Shown here one piece after another: positions 10,763 to 50,229 of a stretch of DNA of 64,000 bases; positions within the stretch are counted from its first letter, which is position 1, and each line of letters starts with the position of its first letter. The stretch covers positions 22,669,366 through 22,733,365 of the forward strand of contig NC_088777.1 of NCBI RefSeq assembly GCF_954871325.1. The letters run 5' to 3'. Under the pieces are notes generated by a model. It was not told the origin of the DNA. It ran no database searches and worked only from the letters and a program-made list of their open reading frames with translations. This stretch comes from Gordionus sp. m RMFG-2023. Taxonomy: Eukaryota > Nematomorpha > Gordioida > Chordodea > Parachordodidae. The position numbers were made by a program, and so were the translations under genes.

Positions 10763-11250
10763 AAGTGGTATTAAATATGTTATTTGAACCATAAGTTTTA
10801 AATGAAAAGTGTTGGGAGACTTCATTATTCAAAAGTAGATTCTACCCAATGTATGTCATTGATTCTACCTTACATTTTATATTTTTTTATGTTTAACGTT
10901 TTATTTTTGTTATAAAGTTTCTTTTTTCTGATATTTAAATTTTATTTTATATAAAAAAAATATTTAGAAAATATATTATTATAAATTTATAATGCATTAC
11001 ATTTCTTGTTCTAACGTGATTATACATTCTAATTTTACTAAATAAAATATAAAGAAAATAAAACTAAGCCATGTTATAATATTAAATAAACCATGGCAAA
11101 TATGTGTGTGTTTTACAAAAAGTAATAAAGCATTTAGAAAGAAATTAATAAATATATTTTACAACTATATTATTTTGTACTTTTGAAAATTTTTTTTTTG
11201 CAAAACAACTTCTATAATAATCTATTTTCTTAAAATATTGATACTGAATG
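10763..11250. other. AT-rich spacer, no gene seen
   Basis: The first ~50 bp may be the continuation of the hAT-1 gene (minus strand, a weak FNTTS). The rest is AT-rich with no ORF or repeat recognised. Confidence 0.3.
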
Positions 11251-11258
11251 ATAGTAAT

Positions 11259-13152
11259 CAAGGGCGTCGCTAGCCTTTACAATCTCAGGGAGCTCAGCTT
11301 AAAAAAAACCCAAATTTGCGGGTATTGGCCCCCTTTTGCCCGGCATTCGGCCGGCTTTTATATTAATATATTATACATTTTTAAAATTTGCTAACTCTAT
11401 ACAATTATTCTGAATTATTTTGTCATTTATAATATTTTGCATACAAAATAAACTAGCATATAAATAATTAAAACAATACAATAAATTTCTAAAAATAATA
11501 TTTTTTTAATACAAAATCTATTTATTACATTATAAAATATTTTCGATTGCTGACATTAAAAAATTTTGCGTAAATAAGTACAAGTGATAAAAAGGTTAAT
11601 TAATTCATGCATATGCCCCTCAATTGATAATAAAAACCACATAAGGCTATATAATTTTAGCAAGTTACATTGACAAAAGGTCATGACACTCACGATGGTA
11701 AACCATAGAATTAATTATGTTAGATAAACTGATAAAGCAAAAAGAGCAAAAATCTTTAGAAGAAATTATACAAATATATTGAAGCTTTTAGTTATTTACA
11801 CGGCAAGGATGCCATAATAGAAATGAAACATTTTTTAACTATAAAATAAGAACCAGAGTGATATGATGAAAGTAATTAAGATTTTATATATTATTGTCGC
11901 ACCACCTATAGTTGGTTTATTATATCTTAAAATAATAATTGATTGTATATATATCAAAAATATATTCGTATTAAAAATTTAACTCAAAACTGTTTTTCAA
12001 AGAAGAAAAAAAATAGCTTGCATAAAAACACGTAAAAAAGAGAAGAAAAGATATCTAATTTATTACATCCATTGTGGGATGAATAATAAGAAGTTTAATT
12101 TTAATAATATATTTATTAAATAGATGGCATTAAATAATTGAATGCAAATTGTTACTTATATTTATTATCAAAAGCATTATTATTAAAATTTTAAAATTAT
12201 TAACTGTAATATATTATATAACTGTCAAATATGTCTGTAAAAGTGGCATTTTACCTAATATTTTATAAATAATTATATATTATAAAGGATTATAAACTAT
12301 TTATCTACTTACTTTTTATAAATAAATATCTTATACTCATTTGGATTTGGACTTTGAAAATAATAGTAGGAAGAGACATGATAATTAAATTTAAAAATAA
12401 ATGAAAATGTAGTTGATTAGTGATTTTGAACTCGGCTAATTACAATATTAAATTTGTAATTATCAATTAAAAAATGATTATATTTATTTAATTAAGGTTA
12501 TATAATAATTTAAATAATAAAAGTCAATTAAGCTTCGACTGTTAATGCTAAATTAATATTTAGTGAGTGATATTGATATATTTTTAACACAGAATTTGAT
12601 TGCAAGCTGAGAGAGTGGACATATAATTTATATATTAAAATAGTATTCATTTAAAAAAATTTAGATGGTTTTATTAATTTTTAATAATAAAATTAAATCT
12701 ATATATTACTCACTAGAATTATAAAAGAAATCGTTCAAGGGACAATTAAAAAAAATTATTTTTAGTTCAAGCGGATATTAAGGCTGCATTCAAAGTGGAG
12801 ATGGATCCGTTTTTTACATCCGTTCCGTCAAAAGTCAATCTCATTAAAAATGATATATATTGATTTTCATTTTTAAAAAATTATAAGTAACGTTATAAAG
12901 CTCTATAAAATTTGCTGGATCCTTTTTTAAGACGGAAGGTATCGGAACGGACGCACTATGAACATATATATCATTTTTAATGAGATTGACTTTTTACGGA
13001 ACGGATGTAAAAAACGGATCCATCTTCACTTTGAATGCAGCGGAGCAATTATAAAAAAATTTTTAATTAAAAATATTTTTTTTTTGCTTCAGGGGGCTAT
13101 TAAATTTTTCAGGGGGCTCGAGCCCCTGGGCGCCCCTTCAGCAATGCCACTG
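11259..13152. mobile_element. Non-autonomous hAT element just upstream of ARP1
   Basis: A 1,894-bp element with ends CAAGGGCGTCGCTAGCC and rev-comp CAGTGGCATTGCTGAAGG, and an 8-bp target duplication ATAGTAAT / ATAGTTAT (one mismatch). Relatives in the window: 59336-59830 (inverted, covering its right part) and 44215-44283 (its left end, inverted). No transposase. A palindromic MITE (12783-13041) is nested near the right end. The element stops 118 bp before the ARP1 start codon. Confidence 0.8.
12783..13041. mobile_element. Palindromic MITE nested in the hAT element
   Basis: Almost the whole 259 bp is an inverted repeat: GCTGCATTCAAAGTGGAGAT... mirrored by ...ATCTTCACTTTGAATGCAGC, arms about 80 bp. 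GGATCCGTTTTTTACATCCG and its complement lie in the arms. The paralogue at 59336-59830 lacks it and shows the empty site ATTAAGGAGC, so this is a clean insertion with at most one duplicated base. Confidence 0.75.
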
Positions 13153-13270
13153 ATAGTTATTTAGTAAAAATTTGACATATTAAAGTTTAAAAAAAAACAA
13201 TGTCAATCATAATATAATTTTATCATTTCTTTGAGCAACATATCAATATGTTTATTCGTTTCACAGCCGC
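13153..13270 (+). promoter_or_regulatory. Putative ARP1 promoter / 5' UTR
   Basis: Only 118 bp separate the end of the hAT element from the ARP1 ATG. The interval is AT-rich with no clear TATA box; the start codon context is GCCGCATGG. Either the core promoter is very compact or the transposon contributes regulatory or transcribed sequence (inference). Confidence 0.3.
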
Positions 13271-41853
<28,583 letters not shown>

Positions 41854-42014
41854 AAAATGTATTGATGCTAGTTATACATTTTATGTAAATGTTAAATTTT
41901 CATTCGCTTAAATTTCTATATTAATGAATAATAATATATTTATTTGTATCAAAATAGTCTCCATACATATTTTATTACAATTTAACATGATGATATACTT
42001 GATCTTTTTATACC

Positions 42015-42020
42015 AATAAA
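42015..42020 (+). terminator. Candidate ARP1 polyadenylation signal
   Basis: AATAAA 162 nt after the ARP1 stop codon. The minus-strand neighbour has its own candidate AATAAA (TTTATT at 41939-41944), so the two 3' UTRs would overlap. Assigned by position only. Confidence 0.3.
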
Positions 42021-42154
42021 TATACTAAGTTTAAAAAGTTTTTATAGGGTTGGCTACATTAAAAAATACATTCGATATTTTAAACAACCCAAAAACGTTT
42101 TATAACCCATAAGAGAACGTTTAAAGTTATTTTTTAATATTAAATAAGTTTTTT

Positions 42155-42881
42155 TTAAGTGGTTGGAATATTTTTAAGAAAGTTGATATTCACAAAATGT
42201 AGTTCGAAACAATTAAAATACACAAAGACTCCGACTTGCGTTAGTTTGCATCCGGGATTCGCTTTAGATTTATAAAGTCTCAAGCCATTCTTTTTTAGCT
42301 TAATTAACACACTTTGCATATAACCTAATCCATTTTTACCGTAAAAATGAAATTCGGCTACTAATTGTTTAACCTTGTACCGTAAGAAATTGCTATCACT
42401 TAAAGCGTTTAAAGAAGGCCATTCCCAAGTCTCTATATCTATTTTGAGGTAATCTATGACCTGATCTGATTGATTTAAATGCTTCATAATACTTGGTAAA
42501 GTAAGATAAGCCTTTTTTTCGTCTTTAAAATCGTATTCATCAAAATCTTTTAATCCTAATGCGTGAAAATTTATTTTATTATCCCTCATGTGAGATTTAA
42601 TCTTTATGGTTGGATCGAAAGCGTGTACTTCGCAATTAAACATACGTGATACGGAATCATCAAAAGACCAGTCGTTGCCTATTCTTTGATACAAAATATA
42701 ATTAATAAATAGATTTTTATTTTTTTCCAAATATTTAAATTAGCATGTTTACCCAAATGAATATACGATGCATGGAGATTTTGGAATATAGCTTGGATCC
42801 ATGCACATGAACCAACCTCCGTTACCTTTGTTACCTATTCTTTGAGCATTTTTGCAGTCATAATCCCAATTATTTGCGTAA
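42155..42881 (-). CDS. METTL24/FkbM-like methyltransferase (3' exons)
   Basis: Two minus-strand exons, 42881-42753 and 42683-42155, joined by a 69-nt GT...AG intron in matching phase. The protein reads CKNAQRIGNKGNGGWFMCMD, then CIVYSFG|IGNDWSFDDS across the splice, EVHAFDPT (acidic residue of the SAM pocket), YLKIDIETWEWPSL, AEFHFYG and a C-terminal GVFVYFN. This order and the YSFGI.xxxxSFD signature are those of the METTL24 family, SAM-dependent methyltransferases related to FkbM; in animals these are usually membrane-anchored or secreted and their substrate is not established. The catalytic domain is uninterrupted. The 5' exon(s) are missing from this model: the exon at 42881 starts after a CACAAG acceptor in phase 2. 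An open frame at 43152-42970 could supply the start. Convergent with ARP1, 301 bp between stop codons. Confidence 0.8.
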
Positions 42882-42969
42882 CTTGTGAAATGTACAAAAT
42901 AAATAAATTACCGATCAAATAAGCATAATTTTCCCTAATTATTACATGTCAACTCAAACTATGAATAGA

Positions 42970-43152
42970 CTATAAACTTAAAAATGGAAACGTCGCCTTG
43001 TCGGCATAAGGAGTAGCAGGTGCCTTCCCCTGGGATTTTTTTGATTTTTTTAAAAATAAAAATACGATATTTATTTTTAAAAAGTTGTTTCTTTCCAAAT
43101 AAAGTTTGATAGAGGCGGAAATACTCGAAACAAAAATTCTAAAACTTTGCAT
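42970..43152 (-). CDS. Possible first exon of the METTL24-like gene
   Basis: A 60-codon minus-strand frame beginning MQSFRIFVSSISASIKLYLE, with a short hydrophobic run (INIVFLFL) followed by lysines, as in a weak signal anchor. A GT at about 42995 (ACGTTTCC) would give the phase required by the exon at 42881, but the donor is poor. Offered only as a candidate; the true start could lie farther upstream. Confidence 0.2.
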   Translation of the reverse strand: MQSFRIFVSSISASIKLYLERNNFLKINIVFLFLKKSKKSQGKAPATPYADKATFPFLSL

Positions 43153-44214
43153 TAAATTGGAATCATATAAAACACTTGATTATGCTTGTATCTGTCTTGA
43201 AGCACTATTGGCATAGAGGCCAGATATCTTCAGGCACTTTTATCGGGGGGGGGGGGGGTTATGGCACAAGATTGTCATTGAAATTGAAGGAGGGTATGTA
43301 GTTGAAAAATTGTCATAATAAATATAAGTTATAATGGATAAGAATTGATTTCCTTTGCTTTTCTTTTTTCCAAAGATTCCTTTTTTTGCTTAGGGCAATA
43401 GAAGGTAATATCGGCATTGGCTGGAGAAGGGGGGGGGTGTAGCAGTGCCTGGTCTCGAGCAGTTTCGCTAAACTTTTTATTTAAAAATTTAATTAGATGA
43501 GGGGGTTAGATTTAAGACTGGGCTATTTCTTCGTCAGTTAAAATCATCATATGAGATGCATTACATTTATTAATTTAAAAAACAGAGTTCATACAAATGT
43601 ATCTTATAAGATCAGATATTTTTACACATCGCAATAGAGGTAAAATATGGTAAAAATAGTAAGTTTATTTTATTACTATCAAACTTACATTTTTTTTAGA
43701 AGAATTTATATAGGGCAATGTGTAAATTTTTTTAAAGTTATATTATTAATTTAAGTTTACCTTTTTGTCGTTTATTGTTGCATGTTCAATTCATACAAAT
43801 TTTAATAATAGAGACGATTTACTAAAAACCAAATATTGATAAATTTTGGAAGATACAGCAAGCTGCCGACAAAACTAGTGCCCATGTATTGTTTACATTG
43901 TTGTTAGGATTTACTGGTCGTATTGCATTGCGACCCTTTTACAATTATCAAACCAACGGAATTAAATGTAAAAACACCTTGGTCAAGTCTCGAAAAATAT
44001 TTTGGATTTCCATATTAGTGTTAAATGTCTACTCTGCCTTCCAAAAAAAAGTGTATTTCAGCATCTAAGTCATCACAGCCAATATAAAATAACATATCTA
44101 AGTTTATTTTCACATAACTTGTCTTAAATAATTGTATAGTTATATATACAAACAAGATTTTTTTTTGCTTAATATTATATAGAATTATTAATTAAACTAA
44201 TGAGCCATTCTCAA
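43153..44214. other. Spacer with G tracts, no gene seen
   Basis: Contains a 13-base G tract near 43247 and a 9-base G tract near 43431, probably tips of decayed MITEs (nearby GCACTATTGGCATAGAGGCC and GCAGTGCCTGG). The rest is AT-rich with no ORF of note. Confidence 0.3.
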
Positions 44215-44283
44215 AAATTGTAAAAAAAATGTTTTTTTAAATTTGGAACCCCCTGAAATTGTAAAGGTTAGTGACGACACTGG
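44215..44283 (-). repeat. End of a hAT element related to 11259-13152
   Basis: The reverse complement reads CAGTGTCGTCACTAACCTTTACAATTTCAGGG, matching the left end of the 11259 element (CAAGGGCGTCGCTAGCC, TTTACAATCTCAGGG). The other end is not recognised, so this is a truncated copy. Confidence 0.55.
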
Positions 44284-45278
44284 GCTATTCAGATGAAAAA
44301 TATTTTAAGAGAAAGATTATTACAAATTTTGTTTGTAGAACAGCTTCTTCTTCTGGGTTAACTTATATATATAGTAAAAATAAATCAAAATAAAAATATT
44401 TCAATTAAATTTATTTTTCCCAAATTTCTATAGCTTTATGAGAGTTGAGAGAAATATCCTTTTTCATTAATGTTGTTTATAAAATGCGGAAGTTTTTTGT
44501 TTTTAACAATTATTCTTTTTTCAAAAAGAACTAAATTAAATTAGAAAATATATATTAATAAAATATTATAATTGCAAACTTATATTCACAAAAAAACAAT
44601 TTTGAAAATTAAAATTTCCGTGATTTACGAGGAGTTTATACCCGCGCCCGGCAAAAAATTGGGAAGGCCCGTCACGCCTAATAATTTTAAATTTATGCAT
44701 AATCATGTCATGACCAGGGTTTCCAGGTCAAAATTTTCAAATTGCGGAAGAAATTTGGTATTATGCGAGAGTAATATAAAATTTGCGGTAGAAATATAAA
44801 AATTGCTAAAAAAAATTTTTGCGGGCGCCTATCATTTTTTATTTAGTTTATATAAATACAAAGTCGGTAATTATTTTTCAAAATAAAATAAAATAACATC
44901 TTGATTTATTAAAATATATTAATTTATAAAAAAAAACCAACGATCTTTTTTAAATATAAATGAATGTAAACAAGAATTTTATAAAAAAAAACGATTTTAA
45001 TTTTACAATTAAAAATATATTTTATGCGAATGTCTGGCAAAACGACCGCAATTGGAAATCTACAGTGTGTGTATATAACATTATAGGGATAGGCGCTTTA
45101 TCACGTATCACGTTTAAATACATAATAAGGTATACTCCCAAAATAATAAATAATACAGATGAAACTACAGTAGCGGCAATTGTAATCACTTATCTTATAG
45201 TACAACATTCACAGAGATACTTATCATCACAATGTTGGTAGAATTCTTTTCCCATAATATTTAACGACTCTAATATAA

Positions 45279-45950
45279 ATGAAAACTACAAAAATGAGCA
45301 AGGCTATCATCAATGTTTTAGGATCTAAATCCAGGAGGTCAATTCTTGACGATTTGAATAATGGGCATACATATGAAATTCTAACAGATGCTTCTAATAA
45401 GGGAAATATTAAAATACCTCCCTTGATCCTCCGCTATTTCATCAAAATTAAGTTCGTTTCAATGAAACTATTAAATTTTTTCCCCTCAAATAGCGAAAAA
45501 TCCAAAGACGCTAACCATATAATGGTAAATATAGCAGATTCGAGATTATCATAAATTGCATGTCAGCTTTCTGATCTGATAATACCTCAGTGAATTTGGT
45601 AAAAACAGAGTGTATTTACAGATTGAGTCAGCACAATGTTGGTTGCGATATGTTCCTAATACCCGCCATCGGAATTTTAAAATTTTATAAACCTTTAAAA
45701 AAATATTTTTTAAATAAAGATTATAAAAGCTGTCCTAATATTTTGAAAATTTTTTTCAATAATGAATGGCAGAGGTATATTTAGGAATGATTTCACGTGT
45801 AGGAAATCTACTACATGCTGTTAATGTGTAGTTGCAATCAGAAGAATCTTAACAAAGATTCACAAAATTATGCTGCAGATGTGTTCATCTTTACAGTTAA
45901 AAATTGACAATAAATTTTATGGCGCCATTGCTAAAACTTAATTATATTTT
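45279..45950 (+). pseudogene. hAT-3 transposase fragment, left arm copy
   Basis: Reads KMSKAIINVLGSKSRRSILD, then ILTDASNKGNIKIPPLILRY, the DASNKGN...F/PxxxRYF block of a hAT transposase subfamily. Later pieces (ILKFYKPLKKYF, NEWQRYI) match the minus-strand copy at 46500-47400. Interrupted by stops; the equivalent of SAFCSDDASVNFG is damaged. Confidence 0.6.
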
Positions 45951-46319
45951 ATTTGAGATTTAAATAATAGAACTAAATGTTTACCGTCGTTATTGAGATA
46001 TTTATAAAATTACTGGCATGACATATTATATATTTGTTTAATCATTAGTTCGGTCTCTAATGTTGTTAAAGCAATCCTATTTCTCTCCTTTTTCCAGGCA
46101 TTCCTCATCAGGCTTCAATTGCGCTCGGATGAGGCATTAGAATGAGGTAAGGAGAAGACATACGCATATTTTTCCCAGGCATGGGGATTTATCGTTATTA
46201 CGAAAAAATTCTTCCCATTTCTCCTCTGCTTTTAGACCATCTAACTTTAAGTATTTTGGCGAATCATAAAAAATATTCCTCAAACAAGAAATCAATGTCT
46301 TTCGGTATTTTTAATATAT

Positions 46320-47400
46320 TTATTAATTATAAAAACCATCAATTGATGGTTTCTGTTCCAAGGTCATAATATTTATACATTTGTAAATAGAGTTATTAAA
46401 ATCAAATTTTGATTGTAAATATTCTAAAATTGTCTTAATAAAAATATCTGCTTCATTTAAAAATGTATTAATTAGAGTATTATTTGAACATTTTAATATA
46501 ATAATTTTGGCAATAGCGCCATAAAATTTATTATCAATTTTTAACTGTAGAGATGAACAGAGCTGTAGCATGATTTTATGAATCTTTTATATAAAGAATA
46601 TTCTGATTGCAACTGAATATTAACTGCATGAAGTAGATTTCCTACACGTGAAACGAATCCCAAATATGCCTCTGCCATTTCATACTCGAAAATTTTTTTA
46701 AAAATTTTAGGACAGCTTTTAAAATCTTTATTTAAGAAAACTATTTTTATAAGGGTTTGTTTTTAAAATTCTATCGATAGCAGGTATTAATGACAACCAC
46801 CTTATAGGTATATATCGCAACAACTCAGACCACTTCACCAACTCTTTTAATTCATTAACTCTTTTAGTTGATGACTAAATTCGTTAAAACATTTCATCAC
46901 AATTATTTTGACATCCACCGATAATACATTTATTGCCTTCTTGCAATAATTATGTAGTATATGGCATATACAGCTAATTGGTATTAATTTATTATTGTGC
47001 TGCCTCAATTAGGTAACTTTGGTTTTTGCCAAAATTTACAGAGGCATCATCAGAGCAGAAAGCTGACATGTAAACCATTGATAACCCTGAATCAGCTATA
47101 TTTACCATTATGTGGTTAGCTACATCGTTAGATTTTTCACTATCCGAGGAAAAAATTTTAACAGTTTTATGGAAATGTTCTTATTCTTCTTGAAATAGCG
47201 AAGGATCAAGGGAAATGTTTTAATATTTCCCTTATTAGATGCATCTATTAAAATTGAATATGGATGCCCATCTTTCAAATCGTCTAGAATTGACCTCAAG
47301 GATTCAGGTACTAAAACACTTGTGATAGCCTTGCCCATTTTTGTTCTGCCACAAGTAAGGTTTGCACTTATATTGGAGTCGTTAAATATCATGAGAAAAA
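46320..47400 (-). pseudogene. hAT-3 transposase fragment, right arm copy
   Basis: The better-preserved copy. The minus strand reads TKMGKAITSVLVPESLRSIL, ILIDASNKGNIKTFPLILRY, then MVYMSAFCSDDASVNFGKNQ (acidic catalytic region), ISCICHILHNYCKKAINVLS and, further on, MAEAYLGFVSRVGNLLHAVN and SSLQLKIDNKFYGAIAKIII. Stops and frame changes separate them. No dimerisation domain was found. Confidence 0.6.
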
Positions 47401-47879
47401 GATTCGACCCACAATGTGATGATATAGCTCTGTGAATGTCGAACTACATGATAGATGTATACGATTTCCGCAAATGTAGTTGCATCTGTATTATTTATTA
47501 TTTGAGAATATTTTTGTATTGCATCGATGTTGATATACTCCCCTGTACTGACTTATATGAATGAAATGATGTTGATTTATTATTGGATAAAAATAAAACA
47601 GGATAGAAAGAAAGTTTTTCGAATAAATATTTAAAATTATTTTAAAAATATAAAAATCATCAATTAATGTCTCTCAAAATTATTATTTATATATTAAAAA
47701 TGTTAAAATACTAAAAAAAAATTGCGGGAGAAATTAAAAAATTGCGGTAGTTTTGCGGGAGATTTCTAATTGCGGTAGTTATGCGGGAGAGAGATGTCTG
47801 CGTGTAAACAAAAAATTGCAGGAGTCCCCCGCTGATGGGGGGAGACATGGCAACCCTGGTAATGAATAACATTTTGCGT

Positions 47880-48022
47880 TACGATTCTCAAGCAATACAA
47901 TAAGAAATAAACGCGTTACTCGTTACCTTTTAAAACAAAAAAAGACTGACGTTCCTTTTCCTTAGGAAATGTAACGTGCTTAGTAGCGACGTTACTTTTA
48001 TCAAAGTTAATTTACAGCACTG
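47880..48022 (-). repeat. hAT-type terminal repeat (TTTACAGCACTG end)
   Basis: GTTACG/GTAACG-rich sequence ending TTTACAGCACTG (48022). The reverse complement CAGTGCTGTAAATTAAC is a hAT-style terminus. The left part of the element was probably displaced by the hAT-3 insertion, whose right flank is at 47859. Confidence 0.45.
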
Positions 48023-48815
48023 CAAATAATACATACAAATTTAATCCTAGCGCAATTAATATGTTCATTATATTATCTTGGATATAATAAAACATATATT
48101 TTTTACTCTTGAAAGAATCTGAAAAATTTCATTGTTGATACAGAAGCACGCACATTTTTCACAACCAACATGTTGACAGCAATGCTGTTGTTGCTTTTAC
48201 CGGAATTCTATTAGAATAAAATTATTGTGTAACTATTTTGAAAAGACTATGATTTTTTTGGCTAAATTAAATCTGCTTCTTTTTAATTAAAAATGGTTAA
48301 TTATATATATATCCGATATTAAGCTCGGGTTTTGGATAAGGTTTCTACAAAACGAAATGAGGAAAAATAAACATATCTTATTTAAAGAAATTTGTTGAAA
48401 AACCTATAATTAAAGAAGCTGGACAAAATATCAATTCTGAATCTCCTTTTTTTTGACAGTGAATCCGTTTATAAATTTAGAAGAGGATTTATTGTCAATA
48501 AATTTTAAAATGAATGAGAAAAACAAAAAATCTTTAATAAATTTATTGAATAAAATCCTTATTTATTAAATATAGTATATAACACAACCCCAATTTCAGC
48601 CATTGTAAACACGTTTTTAACTCAAAAATTCCGTTTTAATTGCTAACCTCTCTTCCATATCAGGCACAATTTTTGTAAATTGATTATTAAACATTAATAG
48701 CAATAGAAATACTTTTAAAATCCCATAATTTATTATGTTTTCATATTTTTAAATATTAAATACAACGGATAACTTGATTTTATTTAACATTTATTTTAAT
48801 TTAAAAAAAAAAATA
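48023..48815. other. AT-rich spacer, no gene seen
   Basis: No long frame, repeat or known motif recognised. Confidence 0.3.
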
Positions 48816-48820
48816 TTTAT

Positions 48821-49166
48821 ATGTTAGCGCCAATGTGTTTTCCGGCAACGTGTTATTTTTTCAACTTTAAATCATTTTTTGAGCGCTTTTTAAATTTAAA
48901 AATCTGATTTTACAGAAATGCATTCTATCATGTTTGGAATACCTACCCTATGAATTTCAGACAGTTTTTCTATGAACTTTTGAACTTAATTTAATTTATA
49001 TTCGATTTTTCATATATTTTTTATATAAATTGTAAATGACGGGCAGGTATTCCAAACATGATGGAATACATTTCCGGTAAAATCAGATTTTTATAAACGC
49101 ACTCAAAAAATGATTAAAAGTTGTTAAAATAACATATTGCCAGAAAAACAAATTAAACACTAACAT
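48821..49166. mobile_element. Palindromic MITE, 346 bp
   Basis: Long inverted repeat: ATGTTAGCGCC, CCGGCAACGTGTTATTTT, TCATTTTTTGAGCGC, AAAATCTGATTTTAC, CATGTTTGGAATACCTACCC on the left are mirrored on the right, down to CTAACAT at 49166. Flanks ATATTTAT / ATATTTGA suggest an 8-bp duplication (6 of 8). Arms about 150 bp with a short AT-rich loop. No coding capacity. Confidence 0.75.
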
Positions 49167-49379
49167 ATATTTGAGTAAACGCGTTGCCGAATTTAAATGC
49201 TCTCCTTTTTTGTAAATGAACGTTAAACGCGAATACAGTCGATTTTAGAACGGAATGCGAAGGTGGTATTACAAATATTACCTATTTCATATTCTAAGTA
49301 GTGTATTCACGAATCCCAGTTAAAAAAAGACGAAAGTAGTTATTTTATGATTCTTAAGCTTAGGTAAATTGGGGTTAAA

Positions 49380-49470
49380 GGTCGCTCTGAGCTGCGAAAA
49401 ATTTTCGCACGGCTCTACACTTGTAATGGCGCGAGGCCTCCCATCCTTGAATAGAATTAATGTAAAAAAT
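49380..49470. other. GC-richer island with a hairpin
   Basis: GAGCTGCGAAAA followed directly by ATTTTCGCACGGCTC forms an imperfect hairpin, within a short stretch (GGCGCGAGGCCTCCC) far richer in G and C than its surroundings. No tRNA or known structured RNA could be recognised. A plus-strand open frame covers it but has no domain. Confidence 0.25.
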
Positions 49471-49991
49471 GAATCTATATATCGTGCCTATAAATTACGG
49501 GCGTTATTTACACCAATCCTATATACTTTGACACTTTATAAATGTAAGGCCAGATTCTATATTCTATAAAACCATTATTTTGACAACTATTTATTATATT
49601 TTATAAATCAACTTACTTATAGGGTTTATTTCCAAAATCCTAAATGATGGGTGTGGGGGGGGGCTAAGGTATTTTATACCGATACTGCTGATACTTACCT
49701 ATCGTCGCTTGATTATTGGAGTGCCTCCATTGACATTTTTGAAGAAATTTAGGTAGACTTATAAATGGATAGTGTTATGTTTAATTTGAATAAATATATT
49801 AGGTTTTGACAGAGTTATATCGATTTACTTTGCTTAATTTACATGATTTAAATACTCTTTATGTTACTCTACTTTATTTAATAATCCAATTAATATTATA
49901 TGCTAGAAGTGAATAAATGATGCTAGAAACAATGATTTATTAGGAGGAATAATTTATGTATCTCAATTTTAGCATTCAAATTTTATTTTTT

Positions 49992-50118
49992 CAGAGATCT
50001 GTACCCGGCCCTAAATCAGGCCCTTTATTAATTTTTTTTAATATACCCGGGCCGAGCCAAAAAAATCTAAAAAAAAAAATCTGGGCAGGGCCACAAACGG
50101 TAACTCTGCAGGTCTCTG
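49992..50118. mobile_element. Short hAT-like MITE (CAGAGACCTGCA family)
   Basis: 127 bp with ends CAGAGATCTGTACCCGGCCC and ACTCTGCAGGTCTCTG, interior GGCCCGGG-type motifs, flanks TATTTTTT / TATTATAT (6 of 8). Relative at 54261-54551. Confidence 0.6.
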
Positions 50119-50229
50119 TATTATATATTCATTTCCGAAATCTTTTAATTAAATTGCCAATAATGTTATATAAATATGCTTTTATAATGTTAAAAATATA
50201 TTATTCATCTTTAATAATTAATTGAAGAT

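Larger units (their letters stand above)
44715..47858. mobile_element. hAT transposon with internal inverted duplication (hAT-3)
   Basis: Ends CAGGGTTTCCAGGTC (44715) and GACATGGCAACCCTG (47858), flanked by GTCATGAC / GTAATGAA (6 of 8). Subterminal regions are full of ATTGCGGTAG/TTGCGGGAG motifs. Inside, transposase-like sequence occurs twice: plus strand about 45280-45950 and minus strand about 47400-46500, as mirrored copies. A further copy of the left half is at 63331-63940. Confidence 0.7.
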
